Assembly (NCBI RefSeq): GCF_031143425.1 | Contig: NC_090443.1 | Span: 1,054,671,554 to 1,054,735,553 of the forward strand | Length of the DNA: 64,000 nucleotides | DNA from: Pleurodeles waltl | Taxonomy: Eukaryota > Chordata > Amphibia > Caudata > Salamandridae | Reading direction: 5' to 3' | Shown: one piece after another, positions 22,101 to 32,392 of the stretch | Layout: each line of letters starts with the position of its first letter | Position numbering within the stretch: the first letter of the stretch is position 1 | Notes under the pieces: model-generated | Seen by the model: the letters and a program-made list of their open reading frames with translations, nothing else | Database searches by the model: none | What the model was told of the DNA's origin: nothing | Translations under genes and position numbers: made by a program

Positions 22101-22220
22101 GACACAATAACAACACTAAACTTGAATATCTATTTTTCTCGTTTCCTGCAGAACCGTCACAGCCCGGATCACCCTGGTGTTGGAAGCTCTCAGGCCAGCA
22201 GCAACAGCAGCCTTCGATAG
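6959..22220 (+). CDS. MED19: Mediator complex subunit 19 (whole gene, six coding exons)
   Basis: Joined coding exons 6959-7151, 13417-13539, 13726-13859, 14627-14723, 19565-19659 and 22152-22220 give 711 nt (236 aa plus stop), close to the ~244 aa of human MED19. MED19 is a nuclear Mediator head-module subunit that links transcription factors to RNA polymerase II. The protein has a Gly/Pro-rich N-terminus with FYLMRELPG, the conserved core (TELTGSTN, KFCGKKVKEKLSNFLPDLPG, GSHDNSSLRSLIEKPP, GFRLHPGPLPEQCRLMHIQP), two Lys/His-rich basic tracts that look like nuclear localisation signals, and a Ser-rich end (SSQASSNSSLR). All introns are GT-AG, and exon phases (1,1,0,1,0) are consistent. Introns of 6265, 186, 767, 4841 and 2492 bp carry large tandem arrays. 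Identification is from recalled family sequence and is very secure. Confidence 0.97.
7520..9310 (+). repeat. CpG-rich ~30-bp minisatellite in MED19 intron 1
   Basis: Roughly 55-60 head-to-tail copies of a ~28-34 bp unit with core gggaccccgcaactatccgc, joined by C-runs of variable length. Variants (ctactatccg, caacgatccg, caaggg or caggg spacers) are interspersed. A higher-order block repeats with ~297-bp offset (for example 7741 versus 8038 and 7801 versus 8098). The array starts ~370 bp after exon 1. It is open in all three + frames for ~600 codons because the unit lacks stop codons in any phase and its length varies; these frames are not genes. Confidence 0.95.
9311..10550. other. MED19 intron 1 spacer
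   Basis: The first ~150 bp contains degenerate units of the longer relative of the minisatellite (actggctgacccactagtaa). From ~9490 to 10550 I see no gene or recognisable element; it looks like ordinary intronic sequence. Confidence 0.5.
10551..11640 (+). repeat. Diverged long-unit satellite related to the intron 1 minisatellite
   Basis: About 10-12 diverged units, each roughly 90-110 bp, combine ccccaggggaccccacaact, a gacccactagtaacctc segment and a tgctagccctctggggtga segment. The first part is the same core as the 7.5-9.3 kb array but with CpG replaced by TpG/CpA (ccacaactatctg versus ccgcaactatccg). Two units at ~11220-11330 and ~11395-11560 share gcaccctattacccc-type text in reverse and form a local duplication. 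Confidence 0.8.
11641..12485 (-). mobile_element. L2/CR1-like LINE 3' end inside the satellite
   Basis: Read on the - strand, this contains the decayed C-terminus of a non-LTR reverse transcriptase: an LDYCN-like and AARFI-like start near 12.4 kb, then ASRIWNSLLPNLRTI and FKKDLKILLF near 12.0-12.1 kb. This WNSLP...LF pattern marks the end of L2/CR1-type LINE ORF2. The element ends in an ATAAATAA-type tail at ~11641. The satellite word ctagccctctagggtg resumes at ~12508, so the LINE is inserted in that array. Stops and frameshifts make it inactive. Confidence 0.75.
12486..13416. other. MED19 intron 1, 3' part
   Basis: After a short satellite remnant (to ~12530) there is no recognisable element. 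An A15 run at ~13000 is followed by a T-run at ~13025. The last ~40 bp form the pyrimidine tract and acceptor of exon 2. Confidence 0.5.
13417..13539 (+). CDS. MED19: MED19 exon 2
   Basis: The acceptor is ttatcctgttacag and the donor ccag|gtgagc, both strong. It encodes ATELTGSTNLILHFNLEHAF, MKFCGKKVKEKL and SNFLPDLPG, the most conserved block of the protein. Entry and exit phases are both 1. Confidence 0.95.
13726..13859 (+). CDS. MED19: MED19 exon 3
   Basis: The acceptor is cttcctgtacag and the donor cccg|gtaaga. It encodes TIDMPGSHDNSSLRSLIEKP followed by PICGNSFNPLTGTMLTGFRLHPGP. It leaves in phase 0. It is separated from exon 2 by only 186 bp, by far the shortest intron of this gene. 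Confidence 0.95.
14627..14723 (+). CDS. MED19: MED19 exon 4
   Basis: The acceptor ctctgtttttttgcag is strong and the donor is ccag|gtaata. It encodes LPEQCRLMHIQPPKKKSKHK and HKQSRTQDPVPP, containing the first basic tract, a likely nuclear localisation signal. It exits in phase 1. Confidence 0.95.
14990..15335 (+). repeat. ~113-bp tandem repeat in MED19 intron 4
   Basis: Three diverged copies start near 14987, 15099 and 15212. Shared words are tcaagttgtaggttta, gctgtgctg, gagtccagtctgagggtaga and ctcagtctgcactcatcg. They lie ~330 bp upstream of the 67-bp satellite. Confidence 0.8.
15670..18830 (+). repeat. 67-bp satellite array in MED19 intron 4
   Basis: About 45 copies of a 67-bp unit containing gaacctgcagagctgtagtc, tgcactcctgtcacttcc and gagcttgcttgtttcatcag. 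Some units carry an extra agggctgagcttgcttgttt partial repeat. Higher-order structure is visible: a ~293-bp repeat (17931 versus 18224) and an ~869-bp repeat (17670-17864 and 18539-18733 give the same 64-aa reverse frame). Short ORFs on either strand are by-products of the repeat. Confidence 0.95.
18831..19564. other. MED19 intron 4, 3' part
   Basis: No gene or recognised repeat is seen. It ends with the exon 5 acceptor tract. Confidence 0.5.
19565..19659 (+). CDS. MED19: MED19 exon 5
   Basis: The acceptor is cgctttccctag. It encodes ETPSDSDHKKKKKKKEED followed by PERKKKKKEKKKKK, the second basic tract. I chose the donor aag|gttggt at 19660 because it restores phase 0 into exon 6. A better-looking gtaaaa four bases downstream would shift the frame, so the real donor is relatively weak. 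Confidence 0.9.
20190..21555 (+). repeat. 47-bp minisatellite in MED19 intron 5
   Basis: About 29 copies of a 47-bp unit with words ctccctgcctcagtgaccag, ggtcctctggtgatgatttc and tgatttc/ttatttc. The unit varies at a few sites (cagtgacc/ccgtgacc, gtcctc/gttctc, tttcctcc/tccccccc) that occur in mosaic combinations, as expected from unequal exchange or gene conversion. One unit at ~20880 has an extra gatttcc. Confidence 0.95.
21556..22151. other. MED19 intron 5, 3' part
   Basis: Pyrimidine-rich intronic sequence with no recognised element; it ends with the exon 6 acceptor. Confidence 0.5.
22152..22220 (+). CDS. MED19: MED19 exon 6 (coding end)
   Basis: The acceptor is ctcgtttcctgcag. It encodes NRHSPDHPGVGSSQASSNSS then LR and a TAG stop at 22218-22220, matching the conserved C-terminus of MED19. 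The 3' UTR continues in the same exon. Confidence 0.95.
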   Translation, partial: NRHSPDHPGVGSSQASSNSSLR

Positions 22221-23440
22221 CGGCCCTGTGAAAGGATGGTTGAAACCGGCACCATTCTGCCATCCTCAGCTGATGCCCTATCTGGAGGGAGCCTGCGAGG
22301 CAGAGGTGATCTCCTAGACCACCTTGGTGCTATTGATGGCTTGAGCCTGATTTAGGAACTGTACGCGGACAGCCTGGGCATGGAGAACAAGCCATGCTTT
22401 CGCCTGCCAAGATGATCTACGTCCTTCCACACGAGGCAGTGAATTCTAGGTGGGACTTGTGTGTACAGAGTCTGGACGGAGCTTCCAAACGGTCTACAAG
22501 CTAGCCATCCATACTGGAGTATTTTAAGCTATCCTAAATTTAGAACTCTCTGTTAAAATGCCAAGACCGACATTCTAGCCACCTCGACTTGAAATTTCCT
22601 GGGGCTCCTAAAACTCAGAATGGACCGAGGGCATGGAAGTACAAACCTCTAAGTTGTTTATATCCAAATCGCTTACATTTTGGGGAATTTTGGGCTTGTC
22701 CATAAACCTGTGCATAGAGTGTATGAACCAGGCTTACACACCCCATCACAGTCTACATCTGGTCATTGTAATATTGGACCTCTCATGGGTAGACCTGCCT
22801 CTGCAGGGAGTTCAGACCATGGATACAATTGTGAAGACTGAACTGCTAACCCTGCTGTTCAAGGAATCCCAGGGGATTTGCAACTGTGCATAAACCTGTG
22901 CATTGAGACTATAAATGGTAAGGCTGTGTACATCCTACCTCTCCTGGTTGTGAGTCCTAGAGGGTCATAGACCTCTGCATGGTTATGTGAAGCTTGGCCC
23001 CTGCAATGTTTTGCATGAATCCAGGTTGTCTGGATTAGGAATCACAGGGGCTGTTTCTTGAACACAGATCCGTGTATGAGAACAACAATGGTGCGAATTT
23101 GTTTTTACAAGCAGGAAGACTGCCTGCGTGATGGATGTGGAACTCCACGGATCCCAGACACGTACAGTGGTCTGTGCACAAAGAGAGTACAAGCCGCTCT
23201 TGCAACGCTGAGGTGCGCCGGACTTGGCATTGTGAATTGCAGGAGTCGTGGACAAATATGAAATTCCACGTGATAATCTGAGCCAACAGCTCTGGCTCTG
23301 TTTATTTTGTGATATATAATTTGTAACTGAAGGTTTGAAAATTCACATCATCCTTATATGTTTTTGGTTATTTATGTTTATAAAACACTTTGCTATTTTT
23401 AATGTGTATTTTAAATAAATACCTTGGCAAGCCTATACTG
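22221..23440 (+). other. MED19: MED19 3' UTR and poly(A) site
   Basis: About 1.2 kb of unique, non-repetitive sequence follows the stop codon. It ends with an AT-rich stretch carrying AATAAA at 23414-23419 and a GT/TC-rich downstream region, so cleavage is expected near 23435. No closer canonical signal was noticed. Confidence 0.75.
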
Positions 23441-24269
23441 TTTACCTCTCATTTTATTACACCGTACGTTTTCAAATCCAAGATTCATCTTTGAGTGCTT
23501 TGATGGGCAACATTCAACAAAGAATACAAAAAAAACAGACATTTGCCCATTTTCTGTTTAAAATTGGATGTACAGCCTCATGATGACTTGATTAAGTGGG
23601 ATCGGTGAAACAAACGCAGAGGGTACATTTAATGCGAAATGCAGACAAGTGCCGTTGTTCGGTTAGTAACCAATTTCCATTGTAAGCCATGTAGTAAAGA
23701 GTCTTCACTAAACTACAAGATGTGCCTGCTGCATAAATAGCTTGTAACCACCGAGAGAAATCGGCGGCAGCAACAAAAGATGTCCACAGCTTCTTTTACC
23801 CTGACTGTACTAAGGATGAAACAAAAGGATGATGGACGGAGTGCTGAACAATGCAAACATTCACCCCCAGTCACAGATCTGGGTTGAATCCATCGTTCTT
23901 TTGCTCACCATGCCACCCCAGTTCGGACCTAGCCATATGCAAATCAGTCTTCACCCTGTTCCTCATGGGAACAGTCCAGCCCGAACTGCCAGGCCAGGTC
24001 TTCCCTGGACTGGAAACAAGCATCCTGGGACCGGTTTCAGGGTTTCTAAGGATGAAGCCAGACAGTGGATTGTATTCTCGGAAACACTGGATCTAGAATG
24101 GGTCACTCTTGTCTGTCAATGAGTGCGTTCGCCTCTCTTCAGAGCTAAGCAGTGAACTCTAGTGTAGGAAACTTAGGCTCATTTTACTAGTACTAGAAAG
24201 ACTCACAAATATTCTGAGCTCACAAAGAGTGACTGCCTGTGCTATGTCAGAGAGCAAATTAAGGAACTT
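23441..24269. other. Intergenic, nothing recognised
   Basis: No exon-like sequence, repeat or RNA gene was recognised downstream of MED19 in this stretch. Confidence 0.4.
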
Positions 24270-24340
24270 GGGTCTATATGTACCAACACATTTTCCCATA
24301 GACACAGAATGGGTAAAAACCTTTTGATACATCTGGCCCT
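24270..24340 (-). mobile_element. ~71-bp small inverted-repeat element, copy 1
   Basis: It is the reverse-complement relative of the copy at 40482-40551. Shared text (on the - strand) includes ggtttttacccattctgt and tctatgggaaaa, flanked by inverted ends related to agggccagatgta. It is a very short non-autonomous DNA element (MITE-like). Confidence 0.7.
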
Positions 24341-26328
24341 TGGGTCCTTCGCCGCCTTCCTTTCACACCCAGGAGCTGGGAACTAGAATGAATTAGTTCC
24401 TTCCTTAGTTACTTTCTATAGATTGTGCTCTCGAACCAATCTGACTTCTCCTTCGTGACAATTAAACACTGAATAGTTCTGCTCGTTTGTGTGATCCTGG
24501 AGCACTTTCACAAGAGCTAATGTCTGTCTATTAATCGTAGATGTTTCCTGTCTGCAGATTCCACTGATACATCATAGTTAGGTCTGGCTTGAGAGTGCAG
24601 CTGTCTGCTCGTCCTACTGATTAATGCACAGTGTGAAAGTGAGCTTTGGATCAGCCTCCTGCAGCCATTGGCTTTTGTATGTCCACCCCTACTATCCATT
24701 GCTTAGAGACATTGTCCATCACATTAGCTCTTCCCAGAAGAATGTTTCTCTCTCACTATAATGCTATGTGGTGTATTATTCCATTTCTCAAATACTGGAT
24801 CTTTTATAGTGTTGCATGCTTGAATCATCCCCGTTGCAAGCTGAGAGGGTCCCACTTTAAACATAGAGATCAGTGCAATGTTAAGCATAGGCAGAATGCT
24901 TTGTCATAGTCACAGAAGTAGTCTATTCGCGTCATTTAAAAAAAGATTGGAAGTTCAGCCAATCCACACTCCGCACGTACACCCTTCTCCTTCCAGGTCA
25001 CCATGCTCCAATTTCTATTGCACGTTGAGTGTGAAGAGAGTCCTGTGAACTCTGCTTAGTCACAGATAAATGGGTTCTTCCTTCTTCATTGTGGAATTCT
25101 GAGAAGAGAAGATATTCATCTTTAAAATCTGTTATTGTCGAATCGGATAGTTATTTTTAGACCACTTGGAACCTGTGACAGACTTTTTTCTGAGGGCCTC
25201 CCAAAAGGACTGCATATATTGCTTATATCCTACCCAGGGGTGTGGAATTTAATAAATTATCTACCTGTCCGTGGGATAGGTTGCTTCATAAATCTATTTG
25301 TCCTGTAACAAAATATCCTGGTCCCTTTGGTGCCATGTAGTGCGGCGACAGATGCCAGCAGTCTCCTTAAACAAAGGGCTCTGGTAATAGCATCTCTGAT
25401 TATGCCAGGGCTCATACTATAGTAGCGTTTGAATACCAGCAAATCTCGTATTTTGCCACCTTTCCACAGATGTACGTACTGAGGCTGTAGTTAGCAGTAA
25501 GCAACAGTTCAGGTTTGGAATGTCCTTTCAGTCTGTGCAAACCTACAAATTTGGCCGTTTTAGGGATTTTTTTAGGGAACTTTTCTCTAATTGTTTTACA
25601 TACTGAGAAAGCTTGGACATTTATTCCCGACAGCTGGGGGGAAGAGGGGGTTTAAGTAATTAGAGGGAAAGTGACCTTGTATATTTTTGCATGAGCAAAT
25701 CTAGACATACATATTTGCTTGAGGTAAAATGTAGTTCACAAACATTTTCTAGGATTCCCATTTCCTGGCCTACCTCTGTAAATTCTTTGTAATTCATGAG
25801 TCGTAAATATGCACTAATGCAAGGAAATATATCATGGGATCACTTTCGTGACTTCCTTTTAAGAATTGAGCCCCTAACTAGGCCTGGTGTTAACCAAGAC
25901 CTTTTTGTTTTAATTAAAATTCTATCGGCTGGCTTTCCTGTGAGTGGCAGCATTTTAATGTCTCGCAAGGAGCATGTCTGTACACAAAGTAGTTTTGTTC
26001 CATGCCAGGAACTACTGTGGCAATGTGTGCTTTTTGAGGCCAAAACATATTTTTGCTTTTGCCAATGTTTGTTATAATAGTGAGGGCACGGCAGCTTCCA
26101 CAACAATAAAGCAAAATAAATAAATAAACAATATAGTGCCAATTTGAGAATGTCACTCCAATAGCTGACTCTCTTCTGGACAACATTAAGGGAGAAGTCC
26201 ACACTCAGTGGAAGTGTCCAAGGGATTCCGTTGGCCAGTGCCAACAAAAGAAACTGGCTGCTTTCTGTGGGACTTTAAGGAACCTACACAAATGACAATA
26301 AGAACAATGCCAATAATGCTGTTTGGTT
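24341..26328. other. Intergenic, nothing recognised
   Basis: AT-rich unique-looking sequence. No conserved coding segment, tandem array or RNA gene was recognised. Confidence 0.4.
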
Positions 26329-26541
26329 AGAAGCACTAACTTTAGGATCAAATCTGTTTATTGTTTTATAAAATTATAAACATACAAAACGCACCGATCA
26401 CAGGACATAACATGCAATGTATCAGCACCGAAGGAATGCCATATCTTCATACAAAGGTCTTTCTCGCGAATGCCCAAACCATGCTCAGAAGAACCCCCAG
26501 CCAGACCTCTTCTTGCTGAGCCGTGAGAAGCACTAACTTTA
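26329..26541 (-). mobile_element. Short LINE-type insertion with 16-bp target duplication
   Basis: The 16-mer AGAAGCACTAACTTTA occurs exactly at 26329-26344 and 26526-26541. The 181 bp between reads on the - strand as a 3' UTR-like sequence ending with AATAAA and a short repeat of atttgatc instead of poly(A). This fits a heavily 5'-truncated target-primed retrotransposon insertion on the - strand. The family was not identified. Confidence 0.6.
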
Positions 26542-28780
26542 ATGAAAAACCCAGTCCCAATAACTGCAGTCGTTCTAGACTGCACGAAAAATATAAAGCT
26601 AAAGCACCCCAAAAGTCTCCGGCTTGTTCTATGGTCACCCCGTGCAGACCGGGGAAATGCAGGTGACCAGCGACGGTAACAATCCAGCAATCCAAAGTCT
26701 CCATGCACTGTGCCACCTGATAGGGCAAAAGGCTTGACACTATCGCTAACCTTATTATTCTTTTTCTTCTTCTTTTGCAGCAGTGTCAATCAGGGCCCCC
26801 AAAACCCTGCCAATTCTTGCAAGATATAAGAAAACAATTCTTGTGGAGGAGGAGAAAACGTCTTTGGCTATTATTGACTTAGCAATAGACATTACACCAA
26901 CAGAGTTTAGTCAGTTGGTTGGTGCCGCTCCACTGCGCTGGCAAGATTGGCCATGGTCGACCTCTTTTAGCCTAGATGTACAAAGTAGAATCGTATAAAT
27001 GCCGCATACGATGGAGAGTCTCTTTTGGAGGCATGTAGATAAAACACTCCAGTGAATCAAATCCAATACAGACATTGCTAGATCATTAGGTGTCCTACAA
27101 CTAAGCTGGCTTCAGCCCTTTTGTTAAGCACGGGGAAGGAGTCAATTCCCTTTTAGAGGAGGTTACTAACCTTATAGGTACCAACTGTATTAGCCGGTCC
27201 AACAGAAATACAAGGGTTATGCACAGCAATATAAACCACCACTGTCTAATGCATGGGTACTCCAATTTTTTTCTCAGGGGCCAAAAGTACAGTCTGGTTT
27301 GTGGCCGAGGGGCGCACCGATGGGCCTGCACTAGAGTTAAAAAAAAAAGAAAAAAAAAAAGAAAGATCACCACCTTGATGCGCCAGACCATGAAAGTGCC
27401 AAAAAGGGGTAATTTTTTAAAGCTTTGTTATTTATTTAAGTCAATGGACATTCCTGCTATTTGCTGCTCCAAATAGTCTCACTCAAAATGTCACACGTAA
27501 AGCATTGAAATATCACACTTAACCATACCGGAAATAAATAAATGTCTCAAACGAGTGACCTGACAAGAACAAATCCATTGAGGATTTATAAAGCGCTGGA
27601 GTTGCTAACTGCTTAGCGGAGATCTGAAAAGGAAGAAGAAAGCACTTGGAAACAGTGGGGAAGGAAGGAGAAAGCAGTGAAAAGAGGGAAGAGCAAGGAG
27701 AAAGCACTCAGAAAATGGGGGGGAAAGGAAGGAGATGGCAGCGAAAAACGAGGGAAAGCAAGGAGAAAGCACTCAGCAATCCTACCTTGAATGGAGCACC
27801 AAGCTGGTTTGGGGGCGGCGAGGAGGGAAGCAGGCTGGCTCCCTGCTGCAGTCCTCAGTGGCGTCCGAGAGTGTGGGTGAGAGCAGACAGCATCAAAAGA
27901 GCAGGCTGCGGACAGAGATGTGGTCGTCAACAAGGCAGCAGGAAGCTTTCCAAAAGGCCGCCATAAGTCAGCTGTGAACGCTGACTTTTAAAGGGCCTCT
28001 GCTTCCCGCCAGTGCCATGCGTGACATCACAGAGGCTCTCAGTAAACATGGAAGAGGGCCACTGGAGCTTAGGCAGTGAAGCTGCTATCGCGCATTGCTC
28101 CAGCAGCCCTTTTTAGGGTTGAGCCTGCGTCGCATGTGCTTGTGCATGAGTATCACTTGCAAGACGCTTTAGGAGTTAGAAAAGGGCTCGGTGCCCCGTC
28201 CACGTCACGTCAGTGACTTTCATTGGTTCGTGGGCTTGCCTGTTAAAATCGGCTTGCTTTCATTAGTGGAAGGCACGCATACGTCATGCCTTTTCCGATG
28301 GTTAGTCCTCATCTAGCAAATAGACCAAGTACTGAAAACATGCGTGGCTCGCTGTTTCCCGTCAGGTTTGTGGACTACTTTTTCTCCATTTTCGCAGCGC
28401 GATCTCACTTGGCAGAAGTCGAGCGCTTTGCATAATATCGACCCTGTTACATAGTTAATTGCACTTTTGGCGGTTACGTACATAATTGCACTTTTGCCGA
28501 TAGGTTTCATTACCAGTGTACTGAAGCAGCACGATCGCATATGTTTTTTTATTTTTTTCTTTCAACGTGGCAAGAAAAATCCGGTTGGGAGTTTACAAGT
28601 GGTAGTAGCTGTAACTCGGACAAATGCAAGACCCTAGTACATTGCAAATGCTTGTTTGTGTTTACTGACCATCTTTTGTGTAACACCAGTACATTGACTG
28701 CAAGGTCCGCGGGCCACCAAGGAAGGTGTACTCTGAGTACCACGGGTCTAACCATAAGGAGGCCCCTGAAAAAATCGACA
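26542..28780. other. Intergenic; purine-rich repeat cluster at 27.62-27.79 kb
   Basis: A purine-rich segment at ~27620-27790 contains three copies of aaggagaaagcact in a ~50-bp rhythm. At ~27245 the text gcatgggtactccaattttt and caggggccaaaagtacagt resembles ends of hAT-type elements, but I found no partner end. An imperfect duplication (aattgcacttttg at ~28458 and ~28486) lies in the CpG-containing stretch near 28.4 kb. Nothing else was recognised. Confidence 0.4.
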
Positions 28781-28796
28781 TATCCATCATGGGGCA

Positions 28797-31700
28797 GTGA
28801 ACACTAAAAAGTACAGTGGTACTATAGAAGCAACAGTCACAGTGAATCAAGGAATGCCTATATGTGGAAGAATCTCATCTTTTTACAAACAATGGCCCGA
28901 TAGAACTCCCAATCGCTGGGTACTGGACTTCACAAATTTTGGGCACATGCCCCATTGTATTCAGAAAGCACCACCGTCCGTGAGCCCTACCAACATCTTC
29001 ATCTGTGACAAGCCGAGATTTGCATTATTTTGCGAAAAGGTGCAAAAGAACAATTCCTCAAATCCCAGCAAAATTTAGGCTTTTATTCACACTTTTTCCC
29101 TCATAAAAAACAGATCAAGAGAAAGGATGCCAATTTTAGATCTAGAAAATCAAAACGAGTTTCTCAATCAATTTGCATGGTCACCTTGAAAGAAGTTCTC
29201 CACCAAGGGGATTACATGACATCTTTGGAATTGCAGGAAGCGTTTTTTGATATTGCAGTCCACCTCGCTCACAGCAAATACCTAAGTTTTGAAGTGGCCG
29301 GTCACCACTATCAGTTTAAAGTCCTATTGTTTGGACTTCAGTCAGCCCCAAGGATATTCGTAAAGTGTATGAGTCCAGTAGCAGCACGTCTTAGAAAGCA
29401 AAGCCACCAAATGTGTCAATATCTAGATGTCTGGCTAGTTAAAGCTTGATTCCCTCTCCACCCCCGCACCCTCTAAAAGCCACAACAACATTGACCAGAG
29501 ACTGCGTGCAGCTCTTCGACAAATTAGAACTTACTCTAAGCAAGAAGAAATCATCCCTAACCCATTCTAGAAAGATCCAGTTCTCAGGTGAACTACTAGA
29601 TACAGTGGTGCACAGGTGCCCAAGGCCATCCATCCATCCAAAGAGAGACTGGAACGTTTAACTATAATGTTTAAGGGATTACAAAAAGAAAAGTTAGTCA
29701 CTGCCAGAATCCTCAAGTCATTTTTAGGAATTATGTCCTCCTGCACCCCTTTGATCCCACATTGCCGCCTTCACATGAGGCCCTTTCACGAGGGACTCGA
29801 CAAACAGTAGCTACAAATAAGGGCGAAATGCATAATGAGGGAAACGTTACATGTTGGACTCAACACAGCTATAACAACGTGGTTGTCTATTCTCCAAGAG
29901 AAGGCTATGTTAGCACTACAGATGCTTCTTTGGAGGGCTGGGACTCACACTTGTACGAAATGGTAGTCGCAGCAAGTGGTCGTCCAAGGAGGTACAACTA
30001 CATATCTGTATCCGGGAACTGGAAGCCATAACGTAACCTAGCCTGTAATAATTTCACCCAAGGATGACGAACTCTCTATTGAACTGAACAGAATTCACAA
30101 TTATGTATTGCACCAACAACCCAGGAGGAACACATTCCCACCAGCTATCCAAAGAGGCCCAAAAAGATGGGACTGGGCCATTAAAAATCATTTCCATACA
30201 AACGCAGAACATGTCCCAGGGGTAATCAATTCTGGGCTGACAACCTCAGTAGACCACTAAAAGAATGTCTTTAATGGTGGTTGCAACAAGCACAACTTAA
30301 CTGCATTTTATTTTACTGGGGCAAGGCATACCAAACCTGAACTTACTTGTGATCAATGTGGACCAGAATTCTTGTACTATGCAAGCAGGCCCACCCTGGA
30401 GCATGGAGTAATGTCTTTTCAGTCAGTTGGTCATGAACATATGCGTACACATTTCTATTCCTTCCAGTGATCAGGATGGTGTTAAAGATGGGAAGAGAGC
30501 TGTCTTGCCTCTTCTTATAGGCCCATGGTGACCCAGGCAGCATTGGTGCACAGAGCTACTTCTCCTCTCAGAGCAACCCGGGATTCTCTTGAAACCATAA
30601 CGGAATCTACTAATCCGATGCAGCAGCCAAATTGTGCATCTGGACTGAAGCTCTTTGAACTTGCCTTCGTAGCTCCTGAAATCAATCAGTTCTCTACCTT
30701 TTAGCTATTCCAGAGGGCTGCAAAGAAATGCTCTCTAATGTCGAGGCAGCTTCAAGAAAGAAAACTTTGTAGCTAAATGGAAAGGATTCTATTCTTGATG
30801 TGCCAAAGACAATTTGCATCCAATATGGTCTATTTTTTATTTTTAATCTTAATATTATTTACTTTAGTAGCACATGATGTATAGTGCAATCTGTCTTACA
30901 ATTCTTTGGAGCGTGCATTGTTAGGATTATACGAAGCTGCCATTGTGTATAAACAACTTTAGAACCATAATAAGATCACAGAGATTCAAATTTATCTCAT
31001 AAACCAAAGTCATTTGCATTAGGAATTAGCATATGTAACCCATCACATTTACCGTTGCTCTTCAGATACAAATGACCATACTAGCTGAAAGTGTTCCACC
31101 ATGCCTATGACTTAAGCTCCCAATATCATCTTGGCTACAAACATATTGCTGTACCCTTTGCATTTAGCAATATCTGGATTGAGTCATTCATCAGTCTGAG
31201 TCCATCTGGAAGCCATTTCATGTTACAGCAGAACACTGAAAAATCCATCTCTATGGTATACAAGAACCATTAAAGAATTCCTTAAAGGTCTATTTAGAGA
31301 CTTTGCACTAGTAAGACGTCAATGAAATTTGAACATAATTCCATCTCCGTTTATGAAGAAATCTGTCAAACCAATTCACAAGGAAAAATTAACATTCCTA
31401 TCTTAGAACCTTTTCACCAGTTCAGAGATGAGTCATGCTAAGAATGAATCCACGTTTTATACGTAACGTACCATCCAACTTTTATTTGAACAAGCCAGTA
31501 GTATTAATAACTTTCTTTCAAAATCCAATAAACAGCAGAAAGAGTTCTTAATATAGTGGTTGTCAAAATTTTATATTGATGGAAATAAATCTTTCCGACA
31601 CAGTGATCAGCTCTTAGTTTCCAGTGGTAACACACAAGAAGGACAGTCTCAGGGAATAGCTTGCTGGTTCTCTGCAGCCATAAACCTTTTCATAATTAGG

Positions 31701-32100
31701 CTGCTTATCCTGTCCCAGGAAATATTACAGCGCATTCTGCAAGAAATGTGTCAACCTCCATAGCTTTGTTTACAGAAGTGACAATTGGGAGATTTGCAGG
31801 GCAGCAACCTGGAAAAACTGACACCTTACGCAACAATACTGTCTGGATTCAACATTTAATAAAGATGCAGCAGTGATCCAAGCAGTGCTGCGTCCTCTTT
31901 TTGAATAAGATGAGCAAAATGTTCCTCTCACTATTCCCACGATTCATTAACAGCTAGGCATAACATAAATGTACTGTTTGCTACTCTGATTCAAGCATGT
32001 GGATGGAAGAAAGAGCCAGTATTGGAGAAAGAAAAAAATACTTACTTGTAAATGTAGTTGCCCAATGTTAATGTCTTCTGTAGGTTCACATGCAGCTGAA
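28797..32100 (+). mobile_element. Decayed DIRS-type retrotransposon (RT, RNase H, tyrosine recombinase)
   Basis: Broken frames follow the order of a DIRS pol region. At ~28860-29040 is an FYKQW..RWVLDF lead-in. At ~29160-29440 comes the reverse transcriptase, with VTLKEVLHQGDYMTSLELQE, FDIAVHLAHSKYLSFEVAG, FKVLLFGLQSAPRIFVKCM and a decayed YLDVWL in place of YLDDWL. At ~29690-30000 is the RNase H part (FLGIMSSCTPLIPHC, TTDASLEGWDSHL). At ~31430-31850 are remnants of the tyrosine recombinase, including a GDLQGSNL segment near its end. DIRS elements use a tyrosine recombinase in place of an integrase. Many stops and frameshifts make this copy inactive. No gag was recognised at the 5' side. Confidence 0.8.
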
Positions 32101-32392
32101 ACTACTTCCCCCTCAGGCTCACCCACATTCTGCTATTCTCAACACACGTGCGACGAAAACTCAGCATGATGACCTGGGGAGGGAAGGGTGCTGTGTGTTT
32201 AATCAGGTGAACGTTGGATCTTTTTAAGATAATGTGAATAGGCTTCCTCCGAGTGTGTCAAAGCATTCTACCTATGTTTAACCTTGTGCTGCTCTTTTTG
32301 TTTGCCTCGCGACTCCCAGGTCGACGACTGGGATTATTCCAACGTGAATCTATGAAAGATATCAATATTGGAGAACTACAATTCCTGCTGAG
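32040..32392. repeat. DIRS-type inverted terminal repeat pair
   Basis: The stretch at ~32040-32095 (ttacttgtaaatgtagttgc, cttctgtaggttcacatgc) and the reverse complement of ~32340-32392 (gtagttctccaatattgat, ctttcatagattcac) are diverged inverted copies. Their position after the recombinase remnant fits the inverted terminal or internal complementary repeats of DIRS elements. Confidence 0.5.
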
